From Jannaschia sp. CCS1 (lineage in GTDB: Bacteria; Pseudomonadota; Alphaproteobacteria; Rhodobacterales; Rhodobacteraceae): a stretch of DNA of 64,000 nt. The notes beneath the pieces were generated by a model that was not told the DNA's origin, made no database searches, and saw only the letters and a program-made list of their open reading frames with translations. Shown here piece by piece: positions 24,404-33,840 of the stretch (the stretch's first letter is position 1; every line of letters starts with the position of its first letter). The translations under genes and the position numbers were made by a program. Location: positions 1,364,001 through 1,428,000 of the forward strand of contig NC_007802.1 of assembly GCF_000013565.1 (NCBI RefSeq). Reading direction: 5' to 3'.

Positions 24404-26271
24404 ACGCCCTGTCGCTGCTTGTTACGGTCCGCTTCCCATTCCGCATGCTTTTCGCGGACATTCGGGTTGTCGGACACCTGGGCCGTCCCAACTTCCCACC
24501 ATGTGTGGCCTTCGGTGGTCCAGCCGTCATAGGGGTCGACCTTCATGACGATGACAGAAGTCCTGTCCGCCGTCTTCGCCCGCTGGAATGCATCTGCCAG
24601 TTCTGCTGGGTTGGACACGGTTTCCGCATGCGCCCCCATGGCGCGCGCGTGAGCTTCGAAGTCGACCGTGAACGGCTCCGGTATAGTGGGGCAATCCGCG
24701 ATAAGGTTGTTGAAACTCTCGTTTCCGGTATTGTTTTGCAGCTTGTTGATGACCGCAAAACCACCGTTGTCGAGGACCAGAACGATAAGTTTCTTCCGAG
24801 TCAGAACGCTTGAGTAGATATCGGAATTCATCAAGAGATAGCTACCGTCTCCGACGAAAACAATGGTATCCGCTGTGGGCTCTTGCTCGGATTGTGCAAT
24901 TTTTGCACCCCATCCACCAGCGATCTCATAGCCCATACAGGAGAAACCGAACTCCACATCGACGGTGCCAATGTCGAGCGTTCGCCAGTTGGCAGTGACC
25001 TCGGCCGGAAGCCCTCCCGCAGCCGTGACAACGCGGTCCCGTGTGTCGCAAAGCGCATTCACCACACCGATGGCCTGCGCGTAGGAATTAGGGCGGTTCC
25101 CGTGCGCCACGTTCTCGACCACGTAAGCGTCCCAACTTGCGCGTCCTGCCTGCGCTTTTGTCATCCAGGCCTCGGGCGCGGAGTAGTCTGACAGTGCCGC
25201 GCTTAATGCGGGGAGGCTGAGTTTTGCACAGCCAACGACCGGTAAAGACAGATGTTTTGCTGCATCATGACGGCCAACATTCATGCCGATGATCTGCGCA
25301 TCATGGGCGAACGCTGTCCATGAACCTGTTGTGAAGTCCTGAAGCCGTGTGCCAACGGCCAAAATCACATCGGCCTCGGCGGCGATGGCGTTGGCTGAAT
25401 CTGACCCGGTTACACCCAAGGGCCCGATATTTAACGGATTTGTTGCCACCATGTTAGCGCGGCCTGCGATGGTCTCCACCACGGGAATGTTGTGTGTGTC
25501 GGCAAATTGGGTCAGCGCGTCCACTGCGCCAGCATATTGCACGCCGCCGCCCGCGATGATCACGGGTCGCCTTGCGTTAACCAAAAGGGCTGCGGCATCA
25601 AAAACCTCAGCCGGATCAGGTGCTTGTCGCCGGATGCGATGCACATGGCGGGCGAAGAAGACCTCGGGATAATCATACGCCCACCCCTGGACATCTTGCG
25701 GCAATCCGAGGAACGCGGGCCCGCAATCGGCAGGGTCCAGCATCGTCGCAAGGGCGGCAGGTAGCGCATTCAGCAGCTGTGCGGGATGCGTGATTCGATC
25801 CCAGAAGCGCGTCACGGCCTTGAATGCATCGTTCACGCCAAGCGTTGGGTTTCCGAAGTGCTCCAGTTGTTGCAGGACCGGATCGGGCAGACGGGTCAGA
25901 AAGGTATCGCCGCACAACATCAGCAATGGCAAGCGATTTGCGTGCGCCAAGGCAGATGCCGTAAGCAGGTTTGCCGTTCCGGGCCCGGCTGATGCCGTGC
26001 AAAACATGAAGCGGCGACGCAGATGATATTTCGCGTAAGCGGCGGCGGCAAACCCCATACTTTGCTCGTTCTGCCCACGGTAAAGCGGCATCTCGTCCTG
26101 CACAGGGTAAAGCGCTTCCCCCAGGCATGGCACGTTGCCGTGCCCGAAAATGCCGAATCCGCCTCCGCAGATCCGGGTCTCGACGCCATCAATCTCGATG
26201 AACTGATTCATGAGGTAACGCACAATGGCCTGGGCTACCGTCAGCCGAATGGTAGATGTGGGTTCGGTCAT
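24400..26271 (-). CDS. iolD: 3D-(3,5/4)-trihydroxycyclohexane-1,2-dione hydrolase
   Basis: 623-residue ThDP-dependent ring-opening enzyme of inositol catabolism, giving 5-deoxy-glucuronate. Seen: catalytic Glu in YRGQNEQSMGFAAAAYAK (about 67), the central domain with VETIAGRANMVATNP, and the PP motif VFVGDGSYLLMNSD (about 450) with Asn in VLVLDNGGFAV; C-terminal VDPYDGWTTEGHTWWEVG is characteristic of IolD. The open frame allows ATG 26277 or 26271; GGGGA directly abuts the first ATG but sits 6 bases from the second, so 26271 is preferred. First gene of the minus-strand iol operon, divergent from the plus-strand iol genes across a LacI-type operator. Confidence 0.93.
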   Translation of the reverse strand: MTEPTSTIRLTVAQAIVRYLMNQFIEIDGVETRICGGGFGIFGHGNVPCLGEALYPVQDEMPLYRGQNEQSMGFAAAAYAKYHLRRRFMFCTASAGPGTANLLTASALAHANRLPLLMLCGDTFLTRLPDPVLQQLEHFGNPTLGVNDAFKAVTRFWDRITHPAQLLNALPAALATMLDPADCGPAFLGLPQDVQGWAYDYPEVFFARHVHRIRRQAPDPAEVFDAAALLVNARRPVIIAGGGVQYAGAVDALTQFADTHNIPVVETIAGRANMVATNPLNIGPLGVTGSDSANAIAAEADVILAVGTRLQDFTTGSWTAFAHDAQIIGMNVGRHDAAKHLSLPVVGCAKLSLPALSAALSDYSAPEAWMTKAQAGRASWDAYVVENVAHGNRPNSYAQAIGVVNALCDTRDRVVTAAGGLPAEVTANWRTLDIGTVDVEFGFSCMGYEIAGGWGAKIAQSEQEPTADTIVFVGDGSYLLMNSDIYSSVLTRKKLIVLVLDNGGFAVINKLQNNTGNESFNNLIADCPTIPEPFTVDFEAHARAMGAHAETVSNPAELADAFQRAKTADRTSVIVMKVDPYDGWTTEGHTWWEVGTAQVSDNPNVREKHAEWEADRNKQRQGV

Positions 26272-26350
26272 GATCATTCCCCGGTCCGTGCCCGTTAACG
26301 ATGTCGCTCAGATTGGATATTGCGAAGCTCTTGAGGGCAGGATACGTGTT

Positions 26351-26366
26351 TTGCAAGCGGTTGCAA
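26351..26366. promoter_or_regulatory. LacI-type operator in the iolD/MocA divergent promoter region
   Basis: TTGCAAGCGGTTGCAA has TTGCAA arms around a CG-containing centre with one mismatched pair. It nearly matches the perfect palindrome at 30711-30730 next to the local LacI gene, so the same repressor probably controls both divergent iol operons. Confidence 0.65.
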
Positions 26367-26392
26367 CACGATTGAACGACGAAGGGTGCGCC

Positions 26393-27496
26393 ATGACAGA
26401 GATTGGTATCGGCCTGATCGGTGGCGGCTATATGGGCAAGGCCCACGCCGTTGCGATGGCGGCGGTCGGGGCAGTTTTTGATACCGTTTTGCGCCCCCGG
26501 TTGGAGGTGGTGGCGGCCTCCAGCGATGCGTCAGCGGAGCGGTATCGCGCGGCCTACGGATTCGCTCGGGGCACGGGCGACTGGAGGTCGGTGATTGCCG
26601 ATCCGAACGTAGATGCAGTTGTGATCGCGTCCCCGCAGACGACCCACAGAGCGATAGCAGAGGCTGCGTTTTCTGCTGGGAAGTCAGTATTTTGCGAGAA
26701 ACCCCTCGGCGCGTCTCTGGAAGATGCGGAGGCAATGGTCGCGGCCGCGGCGGCCTCTGGCCTGCCCAATATGATCGGGTTCAATTACGTCCGCACACCC
26801 GCAACGCAATTCGTCCGATCGCTTCTGGCCGATGGCGCGATTGGGGATGTGACCTGGTTTCGGGGTGAACATACAGAAGATTTTCTGGCCAACCCTGACA
26901 CGCCAGCCAATTGGAGGACGACCGGGCGCGCGAATGGCTGCATGGGCGATCTCTCGCCTCACACGATCAACTGTGCGCTTGCGCTGATGGGGCCGATGGC
27001 GGAGGTGTCAGCGACGATTGAGACAGTGCACGCGTCCCGCGGGGACGTGCCTGTGGATAACGATGATCACGGCCAAATGATGGTGCGCTTCGCCAGCGGG
27101 GCCATGGGGCACCTTTATTTCAGCCGAACCGCGACAGGGCGAAAGATGGGCTATGCCTATGAAATCCATGGGACAAAAGGCTCTATCCGGTTCGATCAGG
27201 AAGATCAGAACGCCATTCATCTCTACCGCGCAGAGGGGCCAGAAGCCACGCGGGGTTTCGTGAAGATCTTGACCGGCCCGGACCATCCGGACTATCTGCC
27301 GTTTTGCCAGGGGCCGGGCCATGGCACGGGGTATCAGGACCAGATCCTGATTGAGGCACGAGACTTTCTGCATGCGATTGAAACCGGCCAATCGATTTGG
27401 CCCACCTTCCGCGACGGGTTGGCTGTGAGCCGCGTTATCGACACTGCATTTAAGGCTGCCGAAACAGGCGGTTGGGCTTCTATCCCTCAGGATTGA
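26393..27496 (+). CDS. Gfo/Idh/MocA family oxidoreductase (inositol-type)
   Basis: 367-residue NAD-dependent dehydrogenase. Rossmann motif GLIGGGYMGKAHA (residues 7-19), catalytic Lys in VFCEKPLGAS (about 100-109), and NFNYVRTPATQFV-type substrate region. ATG 26393 follows the LacI operator by 27 bases; the longer frame from 26225 overlaps iolD and the operator and is rejected. As first gene before iolE it may act on scyllo-inositol, D-chiro-inositol or another isomer, feeding scyllo-inosose. It is longer than the iolG product and clearly a paralogue rather than a duplicate. Confidence 0.83.
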   Translation: MTEIGIGLIGGGYMGKAHAVAMAAVGAVFDTVLRPRLEVVAASSDASAERYRAAYGFARGTGDWRSVIADPNVDAVVIASPQTTHRAIAEAAFSAGKSVFCEKPLGASLEDAEAMVAAAAASGLPNMIGFNYVRTPATQFVRSLLADGAIGDVTWFRGEHTEDFLANPDTPANWRTTGRANGCMGDLSPHTINCALALMGPMAEVSATIETVHASRGDVPVDNDDHGQMMVRFASGAMGHLYFSRTATGRKMGYAYEIHGTKGSIRFDQEDQNAIHLYRAEGPEATRGFVKILTGPDHPDYLPFCQGPGHGTGYQDQILIEARDFLHAIETGQSIWPTFRDGLAVSRVIDTAFKAAETGGWASIPQD

Positions 27497-27506
27497 AAGG
27501 GAAATC

Positions 27507-28400
27507 ATGACAATTCGTATCGGTAACGCACCTTGTTCGTGGGGTGTGGAATTCGCGGACGATCCACGAAATCCAACTTGGCAGTCGGTCCTGGAGGACT
27601 GTGCGGCGGCAGGCTACAAGGGGATCGAGCTGGGGCCGGTGGGCTTCATGCCGGAGGATCCGAACATCCTTGGCGATGCGTTAGCCCAGAATGATCTGGA
27701 GTTGATTGGGGGCGTTGTGTTCCGGCCCTTTCACGACCCTGACGCTTGGGACGACGTATTGGACGGTTCGGTACGAACCTGCAAAGCGCTCTCTGCCCAT
27801 GGCGCGCAACACCTTGTTCTGATTGACTCTATCTCACCTCGCCGTGCGCCAACTGCGGGCCGGGCTGAGACGGCAGAACAGATGGGTAAGGCCGAGTGGA
27901 TCGCCTATCGGGACAGGATCGCCCAGATCGCGCGCATGGGGACGGAGGAGTATGGATTAACTGTTGGCATCCATGCCCACGCGGCGGGGTTCATGGACTT
28001 CGAGCCAGAGCTGGACCGGCTGCTGGACGAGGTGCCTGAAGACATCCTGAAGATATGCTTTGACACAGGCCACCACTCCTACGCCGGCTATGATCCCGTG
28101 GCATTCATGGCCCGTTCGATTGATCGAATTTCCTACATGCATTTCAAAGATATAGATCCGATTGTTAAAGCTGACGTCATCACGAACGGCACGGACTTCT
28201 ACACAGCCTGTGGACAAAAAATCTTCTGCAATCTGGGACAGGGCGATGTGCAGTTTGAAGCTGTGCGTAAGATTTTGATCGATGCGGGATTTGAGGGCTG
28301 GTGCACCGTGGAACAGGATTGCGATCCCCTGTTGGACGTGCGGCCGCTGGATGATGCGCGAGCCAACCGGAAATACCTTGAATCTATTGGCTTTAATTGA
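27507..28400 (+). CDS. iolE: Inosose dehydratase (IolE-type)
   Basis: 297-residue TIM-barrel protein of the xylose-isomerase-like family; IolE dehydrates scyllo-inosose to 3,5/4-trihydroxycyclohexane-1,2-dione, the IolD substrate. Start MTIRIGNAPCSWGVEF matches the typical IolE N-terminus. Metal-site residues are suggested by GIELGPVGF (Glu, about 41), LTVGIHAHAAGFM (His, about 155), CFDTGHHSYAG (Asp-His, about 188) and MHFKDID (His-Lys-Asp), with the C-terminal Glu in GWCTVEQDCDP. It lies 10 bases after the MocA-type gene and 12 before the next. IolI isomerase is the main alternative. Confidence 0.87.
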   Translation: MTIRIGNAPCSWGVEFADDPRNPTWQSVLEDCAAAGYKGIELGPVGFMPEDPNILGDALAQNDLELIGGVVFRPFHDPDAWDDVLDGSVRTCKALSAHGAQHLVLIDSISPRRAPTAGRAETAEQMGKAEWIAYRDRIAQIARMGTEEYGLTVGIHAHAAGFMDFEPELDRLLDEVPEDILKICFDTGHHSYAGYDPVAFMARSIDRISYMHFKDIDPIVKADVITNGTDFYTACGQKIFCNLGQGDVQFEAVRKILIDAGFEGWCTVEQDCDPLLDVRPLDDARANRKYLESIGFN

Positions 28401-28412
28401 AGGCGTGATGAG

Positions 28413-29546
28413 ATGAGCAAGCTGAAATGGGGTATGATCGGGGGCGGTGAGGGCTCTCAAATCGGGCCGGCGCATCGTTTGGGCGCGCAGGCCGATGGGA
28501 ACTTTACGCTCACGGCGGGCGCGCTGGATCATGACGCTGAACGGGGGCGTAAGTATGCGGAAACGTTGGGTGTTTCCCCGAATCGTGCCTATGGCGATTG
28601 GCGCGAGATGCTGGCGGCGGAACGCGCGCGGGAGGATCGGCTGGATCTGGTGACGGTGGCCACGCCGAACTCCACGCATTTCGAGATCACTAAGGCTTTC
28701 CTTGAGGCAGGCTTCCACGTGCTTTGTGAAAAGCCGATGACGATGACCGTTGAGCAGGGTGAAGAGATCGTTCAAGCCGCTGAAAAGTCTGGAAAAATAT
28801 GCGCGGTTAACTATTGTTACTCGGCTTATCCGATGGTCCGTGAGATGCGCCATATGGTGGCGCAGGGGGAGATCGGGAAGGTGCGTTTGATCGTGACCAA
28901 CTTCTCTCACGGGCACCATGGGGACGCGGCTGATGCCGATAATCCGCGCGTCCGTTGGCGCTATGATCCTGAAATGGCTGGAGTTTCCGGTCAATTCGCG
29001 GATTGCGGTATCCACGCGTTGCATATGGCGAGCTTCATTGCGGGCGATGAGGTGCGGGAACTGTCTGCGGACTTCGCCAGCGCCATCGACAGCCGGGTTC
29101 TGGAAGACGACGCGATGGTGAATTTCCGCATGGAAGGCGGCACCGTGGGGCGGCTCTGGACGTCGTCTGTTGCCATCGGTCGTCAGCACGGGTTTGACAT
29201 CCAAGTGTTTGGTGAAAATGGAGGATTCCGGTGGGCAAGCGAACAGCCGAACCAGGTTTTCTATACCCCCGTGGGCGGGCGGACGCAGATCATGGAGAAG
29301 GGCGAAGGCGGGCTTTCGGATGAGGCCACACGCCTGAGCCGGGTGGCGATTGCGCATCCCGAGGGCTTCCCCCTGGCGGTCGCAAATATCTACGTCGACC
29401 TAGCCGCTGCGATCCGGGGCGGGTCCTCTGCCAACCTGCCAAAAGCCGCGGATGGGCTGCGGTCCATGGCGGCGGTCTATGCGGCGGTGGACTCGGCCTC
29501 CAAACGGGGCGCGTGGGTCGATGCGCGGCCCCCGATCTTCCGCTGA
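28413..29546 (+). CDS. Gfo/Idh/MocA family oxidoreductase
   Basis: 377-residue dehydrogenase; Rossmann region MIGGGEGSQIGPAHRLGA (about 8-25), catalytic Lys in VLCEKPMTMT (about 107), and ANFSHGHHGD-like plus DCGIHALHMASF (His region, about 195). The N-terminal GGGEGSQIGPAHR pattern is common in inositol-cluster members that act on scyllo-inositol or on keto-inositol epimers. Last gene of the plus-strand iol unit. Third MocA-type enzyme in the cluster, suggesting the bacterium uses several inositol isomers or derivatives. Confidence 0.85.
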   Translation: MSKLKWGMIGGGEGSQIGPAHRLGAQADGNFTLTAGALDHDAERGRKYAETLGVSPNRAYGDWREMLAAERAREDRLDLVTVATPNSTHFEITKAFLEAGFHVLCEKPMTMTVEQGEEIVQAAEKSGKICAVNYCYSAYPMVREMRHMVAQGEIGKVRLIVTNFSHGHHGDAADADNPRVRWRYDPEMAGVSGQFADCGIHALHMASFIAGDEVRELSADFASAIDSRVLEDDAMVNFRMEGGTVGRLWTSSVAIGRQHGFDIQVFGENGGFRWASEQPNQVFYTPVGGRTQIMEKGEGGLSDEATRLSRVAIAHPEGFPLAVANIYVDLAAAIRGGSSANLPKAADGLRSMAAVYAAVDSASKRGAWVDARPPIFR

Positions 29547-29572
29547 GCAGGTGTAAAGATCCTGTAGTGAAG

Positions 29573-29594
29573 CTGTAGTTTTTCTGTAACTACA
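29573..29594. repeat. Inverted-repeat element, copy 1 (CTGTAG...CTACA)
   Basis: Within the 90-base gap between convergent genes, TGTAGTT (29574-29580) and AACTACA (29588-29594) form 7-base perfect arms with a 7-base spacer. The 22-base unit matches 20 of 22 positions of another at 52871-52892. An extra CTGTAGT half-site at 29562-29568 lies 11 bases upstream, one helical turn. It may be a bidirectional terminator here or a protein-binding site. Confidence 0.55.
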
Positions 29595-29636
29595 CCGTAT
29601 GCGCACACTGTTACTAAAAATCGGACATTGCGTGCG

Positions 29637-30635
29637 CTAAGGCACCTTCCGCAAGGTGCCCCGTTCGATCACGCGGCAGGGGAATAGCCGCGTCTCGGGA
29701 TGGCGCTTCGGATCCTCCACGGTGCCGATCACCAAATCAATCGACGCGCCGATGATCTCGGCCACCGGTTGGCGGATCGTGGTAAGGTTAATATTCTGCC
29801 AGCCCGCCATCTGCATGTCGTTGAGCCCGATGATGCCGATGTCGCCGGGCACGGATAGCCCGGCCTCCTGCACCGCCGACAAAGCGCCGACCGATAGAAC
29901 ATCATCACCGCAAAAGTAGGCCTCCGCTGGGTCGGACATCAGGAGCTTGGTCATCTCGACCCGGCCCGCGTCGAAGGAATAGGCCTGCGCATAGCTGACG
30001 GTCACCTCAATCTCGGGGTGTTCGTGCAAGGCCCCCAGAAACCCAAGCGCGCGATCCTGCGTCGACGTTGCCCCCTCTGGACCGCCGAGGAACGCGACGC
30101 GCCTGTAACCTCTTGAAATCAGGGCTTCTCCCGCCATTCGCCCACAGGCGACATTGTCGATACCCACGACGTGAACCTGGGGCGCGGTGGTGTAGCGGCC
30201 GAAGGAATGGACGACGGGGATGCCCGCCATCCGGTAGGCCTCCGCAAAACTTGGCGGCAGGGTGGAGGAGGCGATAATCGCGCCATCGACGGAATATTGC
30301 CGCATCATCCGGACGGAGCTGATCGGGTCCGTCTCATCGGACAGGTTGACTAGAAGCGGGCGCAGGCCGCGGTCCTGCAATCCCCGCGTGAACCTGTCAA
30401 AAACCTCCAAAAACAGAGGGTTGTGGAAGTTGTTGGAGACCAGCCCAATCAATTTCGTGCGCCCCGTGGTCAGCGAGGAGGCCAGCGCATTGGGGGAATA
30501 TCCCAGCGCATCGGCGGCGCGCTCCACCTTGGCGCGGGTCTTGGGCGAGACGGACGCCCCTTCGGTGAAGGTGCGCGACACGGCGGAGGTCGAGACGCCC
30601 GCGCGTTCCGCCACATCCTTGAGTGTTACGGCCAT
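29637..30635 (-). CDS. LacI family transcriptional regulator, probable inositol repressor
   Basis: 332-residue LacI/GalR repressor: HTH in TLKDVAERAGVSTSAVSRTF (residues 4-23), hinge GYSPNALASSL, effector domain ending with IGLNDMQMAGW. It is divergent from the inositol-type ABC binding-protein gene and sits between the two iol blocks. A perfect 20-base palindrome with the classical TTGCAA-CG-TTGCAA design lies 76 bases upstream of its start, and a near copy lies in the iolD promoter region. Inference: it represses the whole inositol regulon including its own gene. Confidence 0.92.
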   Translation of the reverse strand: MAVTLKDVAERAGVSTSAVSRTFTEGASVSPKTRAKVERAADALGYSPNALASSLTTGRTKLIGLVSNNFHNPLFLEVFDRFTRGLQDRGLRPLLVNLSDETDPISSVRMMRQYSVDGAIIASSTLPPSFAEAYRMAGIPVVHSFGRYTTAPQVHVVGIDNVACGRMAGEALISRGYRRVAFLGGPEGATSTQDRALGFLGALHEHPEIEVTVSYAQAYSFDAGRVEMTKLLMSDPAEAYFCGDDVLSVGALSAVQEAGLSVPGDIGIIGLNDMQMAGWQNINLTTIRQPVAEIIGASIDLVIGTVEDPKRHPETRLFPCRVIERGTLRKVP

Positions 30636-30710
30636 TAACCCTTGCCCTTCCTCGCGTCAGTCGCCTGCATCGGGTGCAAAACAGGACCCAATCTGACCAT
30701 TGTTTGCAAT

Positions 30711-30730
30711 TTTTGCAACCGGTTGCAAAA
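30711..30730. promoter_or_regulatory. Perfect LacI-type operator palindrome
   Basis: TTTTGCAACCGGTTGCAAAA is a perfect 20-base palindrome with the CpG centre typical of LacI/GalR operators. A half-site TTTGCAA lies 2-8 bases upstream (30703-30709). It is 107 bases before the ABC binding-protein start and 76 from the repressor start. Confidence 0.85.
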
Positions 30731-30836
30731 TAGTCGAATCGCGGCTACGCTTTTCGGCAAGGCGGGCACGGCCCACGGCAATGGCCCATCGACCCGCCCC
30801 CGGCCTTTAACGGGCAAGACCTTTTGGGAGGAACTT

Positions 30837-31787
30837 ATGAACGCATTTTTCAAAACCCTGGCTGTTTCCGCCGTCGCCCTGATGGGTGCCACGGCCGTGA
30901 ACGCCGACGGCCATATCGGCGGGGAGCGCTATGTGCTGGTCAGCCACGCGCCCGACAGTGACAGCTGGTGGAACACGATCCGCAACGCCCTGACACTGGC
31001 GGGCGAGCAGATGGATGTGGAAGTGGAATACCGCAACCCGCCTACCGGTGACATCGCCGACATGGCGCGTCTGATCGAGCAGGCGGCGGCCTCTGGCCCC
31101 GACGGCATCATCACGACGCTGGCGGACCCGACGGTTCTGAACGATTCCATTCGCGCCGCCGTAGATGCGGGCATCGACGTGATCATCATGAATTCCGGCA
31201 CGCCGGAGCAGGCGCGCGACGTGGGCGCTTTGATGTATGTGGGTCAGCCCGAATATGACGCAGGTTTTGCCGCCGGTCAGCGCGCGGCAGGCGATGGCGT
31301 GACCAGCTTCCTGTGCGTGAACCACGTGATCTCCAACCCCGTCGTGGCCGAGCGCTGCAACGGCTTTGCGGACGGTCTGGGCGTGGATCTGGGCGACAGC
31401 ATGATCGACGCAGGTCAAGACCCGCAGGAGATCCAGAACCGGGTCATGGCGTATCTGAATGCCAACCCCGATACGGACGGCATCCTGACGCTCGGGCCGA
31501 CCTCTGCCGATCCCACCATCCTGGCGCTGGAAGAGCTTGGCCTGGCCGGTGACATCTACTTCGGCACGTTTGATCTGGGCGAAAACATCGTGGCGGGCAT
31601 CCGCGACGGCGTGATCGAATGGGGCATCGACCAGCAGCCGTTCCTGCAGGCCTACCTGCCGGTCGTCGTGATGACCAACTATCACCGCTATGGCGTGCTG
31701 CCGGGCAACAACATCAACTCCGGCCCCGGTTTCATCACCGCTGACGGTCTGGAGCTGGTGGAAGCGCTGGCGGGCGAATACCGCTAA
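30837..31787 (+). CDS. Sugar/inositol ABC transporter substrate-binding protein
   Basis: 316-residue periplasmic binding protein of the RbsB/IbpA class with a signal peptide (MNAFFKTLAVSAVALMGATAVNA, cut near residue 23). The ligand-binding region shows VLVSHAPDSDSWWNTIRNAL, and later AGIDVIIMNSGTP and TFDLGENIVAGI. ATG 30837 is preceded by GGGAGGAAC; the 30642 frame start lies upstream of the operator and is rejected. It is followed by a hairpin and the permease. Local genes make myo-inositol the likely ligand (Caulobacter IbpA-like role). Confidence 0.88.
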   Translation: MNAFFKTLAVSAVALMGATAVNADGHIGGERYVLVSHAPDSDSWWNTIRNALTLAGEQMDVEVEYRNPPTGDIADMARLIEQAAASGPDGIITTLADPTVLNDSIRAAVDAGIDVIIMNSGTPEQARDVGALMYVGQPEYDAGFAAGQRAAGDGVTSFLCVNHVISNPVVAERCNGFADGLGVDLGDSMIDAGQDPQEIQNRVMAYLNANPDTDGILTLGPTSADPTILALEELGLAGDIYFGTFDLGENIVAGIRDGVIEWGIDQQPFLQAYLPVVVMTNYHRYGVLPGNNINSGPGFITADGLELVEALAGEYR

Positions 31788-31810
31788 CGCGCCGGTTGAG
31801 GCTTTGATCT

Positions 31811-31826
31811 GCCCCGGATGCGGGGC
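31811..31826 (+). terminator. Intercistronic hairpin after inositol binding-protein gene
   Basis: GCCCCG (31811-31816) and CGGGGC (31821-31826) pair perfectly around a 4-base loop, 23 bases after the stop. It is the third hairpin in this window placed directly after a binding-protein gene and before its permease; no T-run follows, so attenuation or mRNA protection is likelier than full termination. Confidence 0.5.
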
Positions 31827-31907
31827 GTGATTTCGGGGCAGGCGGCGGAGACGTTGCCTGCCCTTTTTCCATCCAAAGACACGCATAAGACATGGGGAGA
31901 CGGGGAT

Positions 31908-33038
31908 ATGAGTGAGACGGAGCCAGCGGCCGCAGGGGGCCCGAATGACGAGCGCATAAAGGACCAGGGCGGCTTTCGAAAGTGGCTGATCCGGCCCGAA
32001 CTGGGCGGCATCGTCGGCGTCATCGCGGTGTTCATCTTCTTCGGCGTCCTCGCAGGCGACAGCGGCATGTTCAACGCGCAAGGCATCATGAACTGGAGCC
32101 AGATCAGCGCACAATTCATGATCATCGCGGTCGGCGCCTGCATGTTGATGGTGGCCGGAGAGTTTGACCTGTCCGTCGGCTCCATGATTGGGTTTGCAGG
32201 CATTTCGATTGCGATGTTCGGCGTGGTCTGGGGCCTGCCGATGTGGGTCGCGATCCTGATCACCTTTGCCATCTGCCTCGTCATCGGGGCGATCAACGGC
32301 ATCATCGTGGTGCGCACCGGCCTGCCGAGTTTCATCGTGACGCTGGCCTTCCTGTTCATCCTGCGCGGCTTCACGATTTTCGTGCCGCAAACCGTTGAAA
32401 GCCGGACGATTATTGGCGGGATCGAGGAGGCGGCGGAGGGCGACTGGCTGGCCGCGATCTTCAACACGGACGTCGCGGGCTGGCTGTTCGTCTGGATGGC
32501 CGACAACGGCATCATCGGCACATTCTCGCGCGGGACCCGGGAGGGGGAGCCGTTGATCAGCGGCATTCCGATGCTGATCGTCTGGGCCTTTATCCTGGTC
32601 ATCGCGGGGCACATCATCCTGACGCGCACCAAGTTCGGCAACTGGATCTTCGCGGCGGGCGGAGATGCGCAGGCGGCCCGCTATGTGGGCGTGCCGGTGG
32701 ACCGGGTGAAGATCACCATGTTCATGACGACGGCGTTCTGTTCAACAGTGTTCGCTTGCTGTCAGGTGTTTGAATTTGGGTCCGCCGCCGCAGACCGGGG
32801 CATCCTGAAGGAGTTTGAGGCGATCATCGCGGTGGTCATCGGAGGGGCGCTTTTGACCGGGGGATACGGCTCGGTCATGGGGGCGGCGCTGGGGGCGCTG
32901 ATCTTCGGCGTCGTGCAGCAGGGGCTGTTCTTCGCGGATGTGGAATCGAGCCTGTTCCGGGTGTTTCTCGGCATCATCCTTCTCTTCGCGGTGGTGCTGA
33001 ACACCTATATTCGCCGCATCATCACGGGGGAGCGTTGA
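31908..33038 (+). CDS. Inositol-type ABC transporter permease
   Basis: 376-residue integral membrane protein of the ribose/inositol permease family (BPD_transp_2) with about ten helices. The family signature is [18 protein letters not shown] (about residues 80-97); later [25 protein letters not shown] and [26 protein letters not shown] 31908 is preceded by GGGGAGACGGGG; the 31818 frame start is upstream of that site. A longer than usual periplasmic insertion occurs after [13 protein letters not shown]. One permease gene plus one ATPase gene is the IatP/IatA arrangement. Confidence 0.9.
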   Translation: MSETEPAAAGGPNDERIKDQGGFRKWLIRPELGGIVGVIAVFIFFGVLAGDSGMFNAQGIMNWSQISAQFMIIAVGACMLMVAGEFDLSVGSMIGFAGISIAMFGVVWGLPMWVAILITFAICLVIGAINGIIVVRTGLPSFIVTLAFLFILRGFTIFVPQTVESRTIIGGIEEAAEGDWLAAIFNTDVAGWLFVWMADNGIIGTFSRGTREGEPLISGIPMLIVWAFILVIAGHIILTRTKFGNWIFAAGGDAQAARYVGVPVDRVKITMFMTTAFCSTVFACCQVFEFGSAAADRGILKEFEAIIAVVIGGALLTGGYGSVMGAALGALIFGVVQQGLFFADVESSLFRVFLGIILLFAVVLNTYIRRIITGER

Positions 33039-33039
33039 T

Positions 33040-33840
33040 ATGACGAACGCATCCAATATGTCGCCGTCCGGCAGCGGGCCGATCGTCCAAATGGTCGATA
33101 TCAAGAAACATTTCGGTCCGGTGATCGCGCTCAACGGCGTGTCGTTCGATGTGAAGGCCGGCGAATGCCACTGCCTTCTGGGCGATAACGGTGCGGGGAA
33201 ATCGACGTTCATCAAGACGATGTCCGGCGTGCACAAGCCCACCGACGGCACCATCCTGTTTGAGGGGCGGGAGATGAACTTCGCCTCCCCCCGCGACAGC
33301 ATGGAGGCCGGAATTGCCACCGTGTATCAGGACCTTGCGATGATCCCGCTGATGAGCGTGACGCGCAATTTCTGGATGGGCCGCGAGCCGGTGAAGCGCT
33401 TTGGCATGATCGATTTCGAGAAGGCCAATTCCACCACCATGGCCGAGATGAAGAAGATGGGGATCAACCTGCGGTCGCCGGATCAGGCGGTGGGCACGCT
33501 GTCGGGCGGGGAGCGGCAGACGGTGGCCATCGCGCGCGCGGTCTATTTTGGCGCGAAGGTGCTGATCCTGGATGAGCCGACGAGCGCTTTGGGCGTGCGG
33601 CAGACGTCGAACGTGCTGGCCACCGTGGATAGGGTGCGCAGGGACGGCATCGGCGTCGTCTTCATCACCCACAACGTGCGCCATGCGCTGGCGGTGGGCG
33701 ACCGGTTCACGGTGCTGAACCGGGGCAAGACCCTCGGCACAGCCCAGAAGGGGGAGATCACGCCGGAAGAGCTGCAGGACCTGATGGCCGGTGGTCAGGA
33801 GATGGCGCAGCTGGAAGGCTCCCTCGGCGGAACCGTGTGA
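33040..33840 (+). CDS. Inositol-type ABC transporter ATP-binding protein
   Basis: 266-residue single ATPase domain: Walker [10 protein letters not shown] (residues 48-56), Q-loop YQDLAMIPL, signature [14 protein letters not shown] (about 149-162), Walker [13 protein letters not shown] (about 170-181), switch His in [11 protein letters not shown]. Most ribose-type ATPases are double-domain (about 500 residues), so this half-size form implies a homodimer. It starts one base after the permease stop and its own stop overlaps the next gene. Confidence 0.92.
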   Translation: MTNASNMSPSGSGPIVQMVDIKKHFGPVIALNGVSFDVKAGECHCLLGDNGAGKSTFIKTMSGVHKPTDGTILFEGREMNFASPRDSMEAGIATVYQDLAMIPLMSVTRNFWMGREPVKRFGMIDFEKANSTTMAEMKKMGINLRSPDQAVGTLSGGERQTVAIARAVYFGAKVLILDEPTSALGVRQTSNVLATVDRVRRDGIGVVFITHNVRHALAVGDRFTVLNRGKTLGTAQKGEITPEELQDLMAGGQEMAQLEGSLGGTV

